Below, piece by piece: positions 1-10,450 of a DNA stretch of 60,000 bases. Origin of the DNA: Polytrichum commune (taxonomy: Eukaryota > Streptophyta > Polytrichopsida > Polytrichales > Polytrichaceae); NCBI GenBank assembly GCA_950295325.1, contig OX485804.1:66938033-66998032 (forward strand). Reading direction: 5' to 3'. A program made the translations under genes and the position numbers. How positions within the stretch are numbered: position 1 is the first letter of the stretch; every line of letters begins with the position of its first letter. The notes under the pieces were generated by a model. That model did not search any database. It was given only the letters and a program-made list of their open reading frames with translations, and was not told the DNA's origin.

Positions 1-594
1 GTAGCTGGTTTAGGGTTTCTAAGATAATGTATGTGAAGAAATTGAGTAGTTTTTTGCTTGCAGTCTCATTAGGACATAATTGGAGTAGTTTCAGTTGGAA
101 GGGTTTTAGGGTTGGAGTAGTTTTACTTGTTTCAGATTGCTCTTCCCTTCATATTGTAATTGTCTTCACTTCACTTCAATTCACTTTGTCCAAGTTCTAA
201 GAAGTTTTGCTTTGTTCACTTAAATCTGATGTCAATGTTGAATCCAGTTCAATCTTTGTAGTAGGGTTTTTTTGTGGGTTTGATGCATTTTAGGAGCAAA
301 ACGAAGGTTAGTTGATTCTTGAATGTGCACATTGCATTTGCAGAGGTTTCTAACTTCAATTTTATTGTTAATTTGCAGTCTCTCCTAGTTGCAGTTGTGG
401 TTTAGGAGCAAACATTGTACAAAGGTAAGTGTTTCCTACAACATTGCAATTCTGAAATGATACAGTCTTCTTAGTTTGGAGTGTAGAATCTGCTATTGCA
501 ATGCAACACCTTATACATTCTAATATGGAGTGCAAATCCATGTTGCATTCCAAGATAAGATGAACATTGCACATGAATGTAATGCACAGAAAAA
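1..594. other. AT-rich flank, no gene seen
   Basis: I see no convincing coding exon, RNA gene or repeat here. The text is AT-rich with intron-like stretches. It precedes the palindrome-bearing tandem repeats and could be promoter or 5' UTR/intron of the gene starting near 1537. Confidence 0.4.
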
Positions 595-985
595 GCTCTT
601 CCGAAAATTTCGGAACAATATCCAACAACACATTAACAATAATTGTACAAAGTACTTAAATATACAGTAATTAAAAAATGGTCTGAAGTTTACGGACGCG
701 CGTCCGTAAACTTCAGGGAACCCTGGGAATAAGCATCGCAAATTGTGTGAAAACATTAACAATAATTGTGCGAAGTAATTAAATTCACAGTAATTAAAAA
801 ATGGTCTGAAGTTTACGGACGCGCGTCCGTAAACTTCAGGGATCCCTGGGAATAAGCATCACAAATTGTGTGAACACATTAACAATAATTGTGCAAAGTA
901 ATTAAAATCACAGTAATGCCTGAAGTTTACGGACGCGAGTTTACGGACGCGCGTCCGTAAACTTCATGGAACCCTGGGAATAAGC
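595..985. repeat. Tandem ~123-bp repeat, each unit with a palindrome
   Basis: Three successive units share the text around 'gtaattaaaaaatggtctg', a long palindrome, then 'cagggaaccctgggaataag'. Perfect 34-bp palindromes lie at 683-716 and 806-839 (123 bp apart). The third unit has a half palindrome at 920-936 followed by a full 22-bp one at 940-961. The core is ACGGACGCGCGTCCGT. This looks like local duplication of a palindromic insertion and its flank. Confidence 0.85.
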
Positions 986-1087
986 ATCGCAAATTCTAGA
1001 GATATTTCAAAATAACTATTAATAAACTTGAGATATACAAAAATCTTGAGATATACTTGAAATCTAATACATGACACATTTGCAGAG

Positions 1088-1480
1088 TTTACGGACGCAC
1101 GTCCGTAAACTAAGCATAGAAAACATGAGAATCTTATAACATAATACATGCCATGGGTTTTCAAAATAAATTCTACAAAATATACAAGTCTACACAACAA
1201 AAACAAACATATTTTCCAAAAATTTACGGACCTACGTCCGTAAATAAGGGCTACCTAAGAATAAAAACCTATTATATTCCAAAATATAGAACTAAAAACT
1301 TTTGGATGATATATCCGCATGAGTTTACGGACGCGCGTCCGTAAACTCTGCACATATATCATGTATGAGATTCCTTTTAATAAGATATCTCAAGTTTACG
1401 GACATGTACTGTAACATAATACATGTGTAGAAACATTCTATATGAGAATGAACGCATAAATTTACGACCGCGCGTTCGTA
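1088..1480. repeat. Dispersed copies of the ACGGACGCGCGTCCGT palindrome
   Basis: Further copies lie at 1088-1109 (one changed base), 1223-1244 (centre changed), 1321-1348 (perfect over 28 bp) and about 1459-1480 (decayed). A half-site is near 1394. They lie immediately upstream of the first exon of the ParB-like gene. They are not embedded in longer conserved sequence, so the palindrome itself is the repeated unit. Confidence 0.8.
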
Positions 1481-1536
1481 AGATAGGCTCTGCATCCCTT
1501 GACCATAATATTGATTTATATATTTCACATTTGCAG

Positions 1537-2825
1537 ATGGAATCTACAAAAAGACCAGCTATTGATATATTCGCAGAGCTTGTCCATCCTCCGCTTCCAA
1601 AAGCCATCAAAGACATAAGCCACAACGACCATTACAAGCCACGCGAAGACATTGTAGATAACTGGACAGTTATCGTAGAAAAAGATGAAAATGAGATATT
1701 TGTCCTTAGATTTTCCTATCAAATAAAAGCAGATATAGATGAAACCGAGAAGTGGATCAAGGTCAAAAATTGGACAGTAGAGTGTGCGGTAGCCCAAGGT
1801 GATTATGTTGTCATTGACCTTGAAAAGAAAAATGATAGGATCACATTCATTTTGCACGAGTTGTACCATCCGTTCAACAAAAATAAATGTGAGAATGCCA
1901 GCCCAGATGCGTCTTGCTTCAATCTACAGAATGAATTCCAAGACTATGCCTGCAATGCGCCCTGGACGGGTAAACGGCTTAGACGTCTTTTGAACAACGT
2001 GACAAGAGTAATGGGGCATTACTCGAAGCCAAGAAATGAAAGGAGAAGAAAAAACCAATTCCTGAATGACCTAAACGTGTTCCTAAACACGTGCCAGAAG
2101 CCTCCAGATCCTCACAGAGTGGAGCATCAAGAGGGAGCAAGCAGGCCAGTAAACGCTCCCACTCACAGATGGAGTCGTCTGGGCTAACAGAGGGTCCAGA
2201 TGTGAGTTCCACTCTTACAGTCGCCCCACTTCTTAAGAAAGGACAACGCCCGGACGCCGAACTATCCACAAAGATTTTCCAAGAGTTCGACGAGAAGACA
2301 AAGGGCTGCTGGCCGCTTGGAAGATATTTCACGTTTGATGTGGATGTCTACAAATGCCACAAGGGCACGGAGAATATGAATACTCGTGCCAAAGAAGAGA
2401 CTGGGGTGTGGTGGCAAATGAATAACATTATGAACAACCCCAAATTTGATAGGCAGACAATATGTGTGACACCAAAGGATGTTGTGGTTGAAGTCACAGC
2501 ACAAAACTGGCCAATTCTCAAAGATGGAGAGTTCTACATAGTCGACGGCCAACATAGTGTGATGGCTGCAAAAGCTCTCCTCGAGGACGATGAGTGGAAG
2601 AGCCCTTTGAAGGAGACAATCCGATACTGGAAGGCATTCGTCGTCCATTCCAAATACTCGAACCAGCTCATCGCAATATCTGCCTTCATGAACCAAGGGA
2701 ATAAAGTGAGGCAGTTCGAGGCTTCATGGGTTGCCAACATCGTGGCTGGAAGGACCTTGTGGGTGGAGCACGATTGTCCCCCAAAAGAGAGGGAGAATGC
2801 AGTCATCAAAAATCCCAAATGGCAG
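1537..2825 (+). CDS. ParB-like/methyltransferase-like gene, N-terminal exons
   Basis: The first part of a large + strand gene. The start ATG at 1537 directly follows a good 3' splice site (cacatttgcag), so a 5' UTR intron is possible. The first reading frame (1537-2187) has no domain I recognise. A second frame (2091-2825) carries the ParB/sulfiredoxin-type signature FYIVDGQHS near 2536-2562, followed by helix-rich text. The frame change is explained without mutation if 2008-2168 is an intron (donor GTAATG, acceptor CTCACAG): both sides are then phase 0, like the other introns of this gene. Otherwise it is a frameshift. ParB-like domains bind DNA or act as nucleotide hydrolases in bacteria; here the function is unknown. 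The exon ends at a GTATGT donor at 2826. Confidence 0.6.
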
Positions 2826-2842
2826 GTATGTTTCAGTATAAT

Positions 2843-2864
2843 TTTACAGACGCGCGTCCGTAAA
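2843..2864. repeat. Palindrome inside intron 2826-2948
   Basis: One copy of the ACGGACGCGCGTCCGT palindrome, with one changed base in the left arm, lies wholly inside a 123-bp GT-AG intron (donor GTATGT at 2826, acceptor GGCATTGCAG ending 2948). Confidence 0.8.
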
Positions 2865-2948
2865 CTTCTTCCCATCTCCTTCCAAATTGAATTCTTTAAT
2901 TCCTTCGATTTAAACTCTGCTGATTTCTTGTAATACATGGCATTGCAG

Positions 2949-4267
2949 ACATTCAGCAATGCCATCTTGACAAAATTCTCCAGCATTGACTTGAAGACAA
3001 GCGGCATGAAGACGTGCAGGAGCTGAAGGGAGAACTTAAGCTCATCACCGCCACAGAAGAGACATGGGCAATTTGGTTGCGCCTATTCGATGCCCACAAC
3101 AACGGAGACCTTATCAATCCGGATACAGAAAACACGTACAAGAACGACTCGAAGGTTAAGGTGCCACCTATCCCGAGAGAGTTCTTTCGTCCCCTCCAAG
3201 GATTGCTCGACTCCGAACTGTACAGAGCGGCACAACACATCCTATTGGAGACTCCGAGGAGGACACTGCCCTACCCCAAAATCTTCCTGAAGCGACCGAA
3301 GCACATGAAGCCTTCTACGTACCACATTAAGGAATGGTGCGAATACAGGTAGAAGAAGACCATGGCTATAAGGGAGATAAGCAAGCTGCTGCCCTCCCAC
3401 AACCTCACTAATACAGATGGGGAGATAATGTGGAAAAACTGGAGGACGCTCAAGGAGGAGTATCACATCAATGGGGTCTCCATGCGATCATTGATAAGAG
3501 ACGCATCTCCCTTCCTAGCCCAAAGATCTAGGAGGAACGAGAAGAAAGGGTCTATCGACGAAAGAGAGACGGCGTTGTACGTCCATTTCCTTGATAGAAA
3601 AAAGAAAACAAAATTCGGAGGGGTCGCAAGATTCTGCACTGTTACAACGGCCTTGAAGTTTGGCACATGGGACACACATGCTTCAAGAGCCTCTGTGAGA
3701 GATGACCCCCGGGGTTGTCCGTTCGCACTATTTGATTTCCGTGCATTTCCCGGATCTTGGAGACAAAACGCTAGCGGGACCGCTTTCTATGACAACTTCT
3801 TCAAGGCCTTCAAGAGCTATCGGTCGCCTGCCCTCTTCGAGCCAAATGTGTGGCTCTGGATCTTAGATCAAGAGAGGTCCGCATCGGTCGTCCAGCTTTA
3901 CACATCGACGATGAACCTCCAATACGATCTTTACCACAGCACATACATCCCCGCGAAGACGGAAAGGATCAGTGTTATTGAAGAGGCAAGAGGGACGAAG
4001 CAGGTCGGGGCTTTGGCACTTTATTTCTTGACACACAAGTCTTCACCAAGTGGGCGGATGCCTATCAAAGCGCAGAACGTGTTCAAGAAAGTATACTCGT
4101 TGCCACCACCACACCCCAAGGAGCTTGTCGCGGAGACTATGTATGCAATCTACCTGGCGTACGAGCTCCGAATGGATTTTTATATTGGAGTCTTGAAGGC
4201 TGTGACTGTGATGAGTGAAACAGTTTACAACGTCTTCGGAGGCACCAAATTTGTTTACGCGGCATTG
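2949..4267 (+). CDS. ParB/methyltransferase-like gene, catalytic-domain exons
   Basis: Continues the gene after intron 2826-2948. The exon opens in phase 0 but meets TGA near 3024; the long open frame 3014-4306 is shifted, and has one in-frame TAG at 3350-3352. These may be lesions or unrecognised splice sites (a GTAGAA donor overlaps the TAG). The region ELKLITATEETWAIWLR resembles KLQLIATTK...RWLRWW in the paralogue at 16.6 kb. Near 3712-3756 CPFALFDFRAFPG sits where N4/N6 DNA methyltransferases carry (D/N)PP(Y/W), so the catalytic motif looks degenerate. The end, NVFGGTKFVYAAL, continues as MLGLQVNSFVEARDMDEA in the next exon. This matches motif I (FxGxG...G...E) at the C-terminal end, the order expected of beta-class enzymes. 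The donor is GTAAGT at 4268. Confidence 0.6.
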
Positions 4268-4313
4268 GTAAGTACTTGTATGCACCTCTTTCCATGCTCC
4301 ATCTGAATTGAAA

Positions 4314-4431
4314 TTTTCGGCCGCGCGTCCGTATCATTGTCCACCACATATGCAGTGCAAATTTACGGCCGCGCGTCCGTAACATTGTCCACCACATATG
4401 CAGTGCAAATTCACGGCCGCGCGTCCGTAAA
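4314..4431. repeat. Three palindrome copies in tandem inside intron 4268-4511
   Basis: Copies at about 4314-4334, 4362-4383 and 4410-4431 are separated by the same 26-bp text (cattgtccaccacatatgca...), giving a 47-48 bp tandem unit repeated about three times. The left arm has changed from CGGAC to CGGCC in all three, so the duplication followed that change. All three lie within one intron. Confidence 0.85.
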
Positions 4432-4511
4432 TTGCAGTGCTTCATGATTATATTTGTCCTCATACTTGCTCGCAACAATGGAATGACTATAGTTTCCTTG
4501 TTTTGGTGCAG

Positions 4512-5981
4512 ATGCTTGGGTTGCAGGTAAATTCGTTTGTGGAGGCTCGCGACATGGATGAGGCGAATACTCATAGGGTTCTTGCCTCGAAAATGGATAT
4601 CGAAGACATCATCGATGTCCTTACCCCCCATCATGTGGTGCCTCTTGCCTCAAGAGAAGAGGGAACTCCTGCGACGGAGTGGGACAGTGACGGAGACCAA
4701 GAGCCCGTCTCCCCAAGAGAGCAGCCAACCAGACAAGATCACGTGCCCGGCCTTGTTCGTGATCCTGTTCATCCTCATCAATTTGTCTTGGGCGAAGACC
4801 GCATGGATACAGAGGGGGCGCATGAAGACTTCACTCCAATAAGGGTCCATCCTACCCCTATTTCCTCTCCCTTTGGGACTCCCACTTCTCGAGTTGGGTT
4901 TCCTTCCACTGCGGGTCCATTGCGTGCTGCTGGGCTTATGGCAGAGAAGGATGTGGACGTTGCGACAGAAGCCGGATGCACAGCCTCATCTGGAGGGGGA
5001 TCTGAACAGGCAGAGCTACCACCTATGGAGGGTAGAGATGTGCTGGAGTTGATTTTGAGGCCGGATATCGCCTCATACCGTGAGAGTCGTCGACAGAGGA
5101 AGAAGACTCCTTACAACGAGTACCCTGAAGGCGCCGTCTTGGAACTCTCTGATGAAGACGAGGATGAGGTTAGGATGTACAATGCCCTCTCTGCGTTGCC
5201 TTCTGAACCTGGCAAGGTGAAGAAAGAGCCAATGTCTGTGGCCAAATTGGACGAGAAACTGGAGAAGAGAATGAAGGAAGAGCTTGACCAACGGCTTCGA
5301 GAAGCTAACGAGGAGCACGCCAAAAAGATGGCCGCCATCCAAGCTGAGATGGAGGAGGCTAGGTTGGAGTCTGCTCGAAGGCACGCCGATCTCATGGCTC
5401 AAAATCAACAATTCTTGGCCCAGAGCCAACAATTTATGAGCCTCATGCAGAGCTTGCAAGCAAGACCCCCAGTAATGTATGCAGTTCCCGAAGCCGGCAT
5501 GTCGATGCCTCCCACTCTCATGCGGCCTCCGTCTAGTAGCCATACGGTGTACATACCAGAGCATACCTATCCAGCCCCCGCCTTGTATGTCCCGCCCTCT
5601 CCCCAGGTTGCCGCCACCCCAGAGCCCTCCTCTCATACCGTACGAGAGGAGGAGAGACCTGCACGTTATACGGCAGGTGCTCACGAGAAAGGCGCCATTG
5701 AAGACATCACAACCATTGGCAGCCAAGAAGATGAAGATATGCGGGGCAGCCAGGAGGATGAACATATGCGGGGCAGCCAAGAAGATGAACATATGCGGGG
5801 CAGCCAAGACACCACAGATGAAGATCAACCTCATGTCGATACCCAGGGGTCGCAAGCGGCTGGAGGCGCCTTGGTGGTGGAGGATAGCTTGCACAATTTT
5901 GCGGACGCGCGTCCGGAACCTGTGCCCACGATGGGGCCTGGTGAGGGAGGCACTGCTGGCGAGGGCCTCTCCGCTGAAGAG
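4512..5981 (+). CDS. ParB/methyltransferase-like gene: SIM, coiled coil, acidic repeats
   Basis: This exon starts in phase 0 after a TTGGTGCAG acceptor and completes motif I of the methyltransferase-like domain. It then runs into a linker rich in Pro, Ser and Glu. At 5133-5165 VLELSDEDEDE looks like a SUMO-interacting motif (hydrophobic core plus acidic tail), and VKKEP at 5217-5231 fits the sumoylation consensus psi-K-x-E. Next comes a Glu/Lys/Gln-rich coiled coil (about 5235-5460), a Pro-rich stretch and three to four 10-residue GSQEDEHMR-type repeats. An ACGGACGC-type palindrome is translated near the end as FADARPEP. The frame stays open to TGA at 5994, but a GTAATC donor at 5982 in phase 0 allows splicing to the HAD exon. 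Confidence 0.6.
5716..5815 (+). repeat. In-frame 30-bp tandem repeat
   Basis: Three near-identical 30-bp units plus a partial one encode GSQEDE(D/H)MR repeats within the exon. The period is a multiple of three, so the reading frame is preserved. Confidence 0.85.
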
Positions 5982-6027
5982 GTAATCCACCTTTGAGCTT
6001 GCCTCCCACGTTACGGACGCGCGTCCG
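5902..6027. repeat. Palindrome copies in coding sequence and adjacent intron
   Basis: Core CGGACGCGCGTCCG occurs at 5902-5915, within the reading frame (translated ADARPE), and again at 6014-6027, inside the proposed intron 5982-6321. The two copies are 112 bp apart. Confidence 0.85.
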
Positions 6028-6321
6028 AAACTTCCTTGTCTGCCAACTTCGTGGCGTGTGCATATTGTCGAGTTCGATGCTCGACTTCGCCCGGCGGGTG
6101 GATGCAATTTTGCCAGCATAGATTCAATTAGTTTTAGGGGAGACCTTTTTTGACAATGTAAATTATTCGCGAAATGTATTAAACCAATCACATTAATACA
6201 AATTTTTTGAACTGCGTATTCGTATTCTTTTTGCCTTATATTAGTTTGTTGAGTTTGTGCATGCTTGTCAATTGGTTTTCATGGGTAGTACCATTCACCT
6301 AGATAGTATTTTCCATCACAG

Positions 6322-7089
6322 GGTCCGTCGGAGATATGTCGCAACCCCGCTGAAAGACCAAGCCGGCCCATGAGGAAACCGTTCATAATATTTGACCTCA
6401 ATGGGGTGCTTTGTCATTCCATGCATATCTCCAATAGTGCGTCGAAGGGTCCCTTCCGTAGTCCACAAGACATGGATTACGGCGGACAGTTCGATACTCT
6501 CATTAACAAGAAGGTTGTACGGGCCCGGCCGGGGTTGAGGTGCTTCCTTCGTGATGTCCTTGGCTTGGCCCATGTCATCATCTGGAGCCCTATGCTCATG
6601 GACAACACGAAGGCCATCGTCGGTTTCCTTTTCCGAGAACTCGCAATGCCATGCTTGCTTCTCGGTCAAGAACACTGCGATGACCTTTATGACCGTAATG
6701 GCAACATTGTACCCAAAGTCGGAGGAGGCCGAGGGCCTCAATTCCTAAAGGTACTGAGGAAGAACCTTTGGGTGGGCGTCCCTATGTTGGAGGGGGTGCC
6801 CCACGGTTGTTGGCCCACCCCGGAGAACACGCTCCTCATTGACGACAGCCCGGCAAAGAGTATTCTCAATCCCCCGGGCAGTTGCATATTCCCGGATCCT
6901 TGGGAGAGTGATAGAAATGACAACTTTCTAGAGAATGAACTAGGACCCTACATTAGGAGGCTTGCCTATGACCCCGGAAGTGTCCCGGATTTTGTCCTCT
7001 CCAACCCCATTGGCAATAGGCCTCTAGGCCCAAGAGATGAGGAATTTAGGAGGTTGTACGGCTATGCCAAACTCAATAAATTAATATGA
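6322..7089 (+). CDS. FCP1/SCP-type HAD domain, probable last exon
   Basis: A HAD-superfamily phosphatase-like domain of the FCP1/NIF (TIM50-like) group. From ATG 6370 it is 239 aa. Motif 1 is FDLNGVL (residues 8-14), where the second Asp of DxD is Asn; plant HAD-like proteins with DLNG are known, and the change argues against ordinary phosphatase chemistry. Motif 2 is IWSPML (71-76) and the late acidic motif LLIDDSP (155-161) is present. The frame is open upstream to a TCCATCACAG acceptor at 6321, and 6322-6370 is in frame, so this exon can join the preceding exon across intron 5982-6321 in phase 0. Whether it is the C-terminus of the ParB/methyltransferase-like protein or a separate gene starting at 6370 is unresolved. 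Confidence 0.65.
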   Translation, partial: GPSEICRNPAERPSRPMRKPFIIFDLNGVLCHSMHISNSASKGPFRSPQDMDYGGQFDTLINKKVVRARPGLRCFLRDVLGLAHVIIWSPMLMDNTKAIVGFLFRELAMPCLLLGQEHCDDLYDRNGNIVPKVGGGRGPQFLKVLRKNLWVGVPMLEGVPHGCWPTPENTLLIDDSPAKSILNPPGSCIFPDPWESDRNDNFLENELGPYIRRLAYDPGSVPDFVLSNPIGNRPLGPRDEEFRRLYGYAKLNKLI

Positions 7090-7177
7090 GAACTGCTTTT
7101 TGGGTTTGTACTTGGACTCTCCATGTTTATATCTAACATTTCTCCCCGTATTTTGTAAATGTATTTTTGTGTCTTAG

Positions 7178-8056
7178 TTGCCTCACCAAGCATCCCAAAG
7201 TCTCGTCCATGGCATGTGTGCATCTAAACCGGGCCCCAGCTCCCCTTCCATCGGTGTGACCGACATTTCAATGCCTTCACTATTTCAATTTTCAGCCGTC
7301 GATGCCGCCTCTGCTGTTGATTACTCCAAAGACTCGGGGTTTGAAGACGGAGTTGTCGATAGCCCTCCTCCAAAGGTTGCAAAACTCAATTACGCTCCAT
7401 CTCCATCTCCCCTCCGCAATGAGAAGCACGTTCGAAACCCGCGGTCGACCAGACGCCTTTGTATGGATGAACCCCAAATTGGTGTCCCGACGTTTATGAG
7501 CGTCCCTGTTGTGCTTGTGGCCCCCCTCGATGTCGCAGAAGCTCAAACCACCGCCCCGCAGGCCAAGGTGCCCACTTATTGGCATTCTCAAGTTTTTTCT
7601 TCATGATTTCCGTGGATTAGTGCATTTCATATTCTTGGGTTTTTCGGACTTCCATCCGTAACTTATACTAACCCACGTCATTATATGTATTTATGGTCAT
7701 TGTTTCAGACCCCAATACACATGAATGTGGGCCGTTCATCCTCGACTTCGTCATTGGATAGGCGAACACTGAAGACTGCTTCTTGTGAGTCTGATCGTTG
7801 TTTGGCCCTACGGAAGAGTGAAAGACGTTCGTTTTCCCAATCGCATTCGTATTCCACTTATTCGGTAGGGGGTCGGCAAATATGGGCAAATGGCACATAT
7901 TCGGGGTCGACAAATACACAAGGTTTTAGCCGCGGACCCGAGATCTTTAGAGCCATGGAGGCCATGAAAGCAAAAGAACGTGAAACGGCCATAAATGCTA
8001 ATAATAGTATTGCAAAAGCAAAAGTAGTGAGTCGTAATCATGATCCGAACGTATAG
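7178..8056 (+). CDS. Small Ser/Pro-rich protein, two exons
   Basis: An open segment from 7178 follows a possible TGTGTCTTAG acceptor. It can end at AAG/GTGCCC (7567/7568) and join in phase 0 to an exon at 7709 after ATTGTTTCAG, ending at TAG 8056. The product would be about 240 aa, low complexity, rich in Ser, Arg and Pro (SPPPKVAKLNYAPSPSPLR, RRSFSQSHSYSTYS), with an Ala/Lys-rich C-terminus. No domain recognised. It may be a downstream exon set of the large gene or a separate one; the weak GTGCCC donor lowers confidence. Confidence 0.4.
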
Positions 8057-8395
8057 GCTATATTGACATACATGTAGTTGTGGAATTATGTTTCTAGGAC
8101 TTTCGCCTAATATTGGATATTCCACTTGTATTTTGTACTTCAACCCCTATTCAATAAATATGATATTGATTTTCCATATGCAAATGTTTTCATATATCCC
8201 ATTTTCTTATTTTTATGTGTGGTTCCATGCATTTGAGTCTCTTATTTGTTTCCAAAATTGGGAACATAGCATATTTTTAGTGTTTTCCTTCCTACAAATG
8301 TGAAAGCCACGTCCTTAAATAGTCTCAAAATCAACAAAAAGTCTCTAATTACCGAATATAGTGTTATTACTGACAGCAACACGATGAAGTTTCTC
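8057..8395. other. Intergenic, AT-rich
   Basis: No gene seen. About 65 bp near 8310-8375 resemble 23125-23190 (shared text 'cgaatatagtgttat' and 'caaaaagtctc'). Confidence 0.5.
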
Positions 8396-9538
8396 TTATA
8401 GCATTTCAGGCACCGAAAATGAACCCCAATGGTGCTTAACTTCTTCAAGGAAAGCAGAGGTAAGGTTGATGTCGGCAATCGCTAGTTGTTTCGTAAAACT
8501 AGAAGATAACATTGCACGGTTTTTGTTGATAGCTGCGGACATTGCTTTTGAAACTCCGTCTGATGTCCGTTCAAGAGGATGAGTTTCATTGTATTGGTTG
8601 AGAGCAATATCGCTAGCCTCAGCAAGTTCTTTGCTGAAAAATCAAACAAAAGTCAATATTTATAAGTACATATAGATGTAATGTAAAATGAAGATGAATA
8701 AACATAAGGCACATATTAGCAATGATAGAAAAACTTACACTATACATGTAATCCAAAAAAAGTGGTCGTGTCAAAGAATACCAAGTTTCGACGGACTTCT
8801 CCTCACATCGTTTATAACTCTTTGGATCCAGTTGCTTTATGAAGGAAGTCAAAGGCATGGTGCCAATACTTTGCATCCGACATAAAGTATGCACTAAATT
8901 GGTGGATACGTGAAAATTTTCGATTGACCTGAAAAGAAAATTAAATTGATTAGATTCATGATGATATAATTTGGAAAACAAAATACAAACTATAAATAAG
9001 TATAAAAAAATAGGTAAGAACATTACTTGTTGATGTCATGTATAGTAGTCAACAAACTTGGAATGTCGTCAGGCTCGGGCGCCAAAATGATAGAATCCAC
9101 AAAGACATGACGTTCATAATCTTCGGTATATACGCGGTCAATATAATTTTTCCAAGCAAAAAATCTGTGATTTCCATCCCATATAAAAAACATCTTGTTC
9201 TTGTATGACGTCAATGACAAATCTGTATCCAATTGAGATTCAAACAGGGCATTGGCTTGAGCCCAATTTGGGCTCCAAGATGCGCGAACCTCATCATCCA
9301 CGAATTGAAAGTTTTCCTTAGAATCAGTGGCCGATATATAAAACACACGGTCACTATCACGATAACCATTGAAAAAATCAGCCTCCAATTTAGTAATGTC
9401 ACCCTTCAAAGCAGAACGCACAATCGGCATAGGAACCATGCGACATAAGGGTACACGCAAGCGAGCATTAGGTCCAGCACGGATTGAAGAAATTGTGGAA
9501 GTGGAATTGACCTTTCGTTTGTTCGTAAGCTCCCACAC
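8396..9538 (-). pseudogene. ParB-like (DGNHR) paralogue, decayed
   Basis: A minus-strand relative of the gene at 15.3 kb. Exon 1 (9538 to 9027) encodes about 170 aa with MFFIWDGNHRFFAW near 9190-9145, the ParB/Srx-type DGNHR box, and ends at a GTAATG donor (phase 2). Exon 2 (8928-8739) joins in frame and encodes HVSTNLVHTLCRMQSIG, parallel to HVAQHFTHNVKRVQQLG in the paralogue. Exon 3 (8633-8396; KELAEASDIALNQY) matches REISAAQEEAIRWY there, but its frame is one base off relative to the GTAAGT donor at 8738. No methyltransferase-like part follows; the open frame ends at TAA 8396. Upstream, an open segment (9744-9607, MDLERTTPIS) could be an earlier exon but is out of frame. Confidence 0.6.
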
Positions 9539-9744
9539 TTTCTCTTGATAAGTTTATTGTCACCATCATTATCTTCATCCGAGTCAAAATCATCGAAGGA
9601 TTCATTTTATTTTATTTTTTTCTTATTATGAAGATTGAACGATATGTCCTGATGATGATGAACTTGTTGAGATGGACGATCTTGAGTTGAATGCATTGTG
9701 GAATCATCATCAGTAGAAATAGGAGTCGTTCTCTCCAAATCCAT

Positions 9745-10024
9745 TGATTGGTCCTAAAACAAATGAAATAAGATTCATAAATATTTCAAAATCAGTAGAA
9801 ACACATTAGCAATAACATTACAAAAACAACAGCAACAACAATAACAATAGAATACCACGAACACACGGAAGAATGACAAAAATTATTCTAGACACTGCCA
9901 TTTGCACCTTTAAATATTGTACGATTAGAGTGGCCGCTCACCCCAAAATTACAAGGGCAGACCCTGTGCGTTAACGTACAAGGTCTGTGTGTCCAACTAC
10001 AGGTCTACCAAAGTTCGGCGCGAG
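9745..10024. other. Short intergenic segment
   Basis: No gene seen. One imperfect copy of the CTGTGCGTTAACGCACAG palindrome lies near 9960-9985. This may be close to the 5' boundary of transposon copy A, but no terminal repeat was recognised. Confidence 0.4.
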
Positions 10025-10242
10025 GTTTGGGTCGAACGACCCAAACTGTCCACGCGGTTTCGATCGAGCGACCCAAACCACCTACAGCTAGTTTGGGTCG
10101 AACAACCCAAACTTTCTGCGCGTGGTTTGGGTCGCTCGACCCAAACTGTGAGCGTGGTTTGGGTCGTTCGATCCAAACTAGGAAGACAGTCTGGGTCGAG
10201 CGATCCAAACTAGGCAGACAGTTTGGGTCGTTCGACCCAAAC
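10025..10242. repeat. Array of seven 22-bp palindromes (TTGGGTCGNNCGACCCAA)
   Basis: Palindromes at 10025-10046, 10057-10078, 10091-10112, 10125-10146, 10157-10178, 10189-10210 and 10221-10242 are separated by 10-12 bp spacers, giving a period of 32-34 bp (about three helical turns). The central dinucleotide varies while the arms are largely kept. Spacers are partly related (taggcagaca twice). The short spacers and palindromic repeats exclude a CRISPR array; it resembles an iteron-type binding array. Confidence 0.9.
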
Positions 10243-10450
10243 TAGGCAGACAATTATCCAGTCATCACGAAAGTGCATACAAACCTTGTACTGCACCTGT
10301 AGATGAGAGAGCTTGCAGCGACAAGCTCATGTCCGACAGATGAGAGAAAAAAGACTGAATGCTTTGGAGGTGTGGCAATTTATACTACTTGTCCCTGCGG
10401 CCATATTTAGCATGGCTCTTCGTGGCCCCGCATAGCCGCTAGAAAGTTCC

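Noticed and set aside
5073-6191. Long minus-strand ORF (372 codons)
   Set aside because: Antisense shadow of the GC-rich coiled-coil exon; no motif and it crosses an intron boundary.
10025-10242. CRISPR-like array
   Set aside because: Repeats are self-palindromic with 10-12 bp partly identical spacers, no cas genes, eukaryotic context.
9989-10245. ORFs encoding repeated WVERPKL-type peptides
   Set aside because: They are translations of the palindrome array in several frames on both strands.
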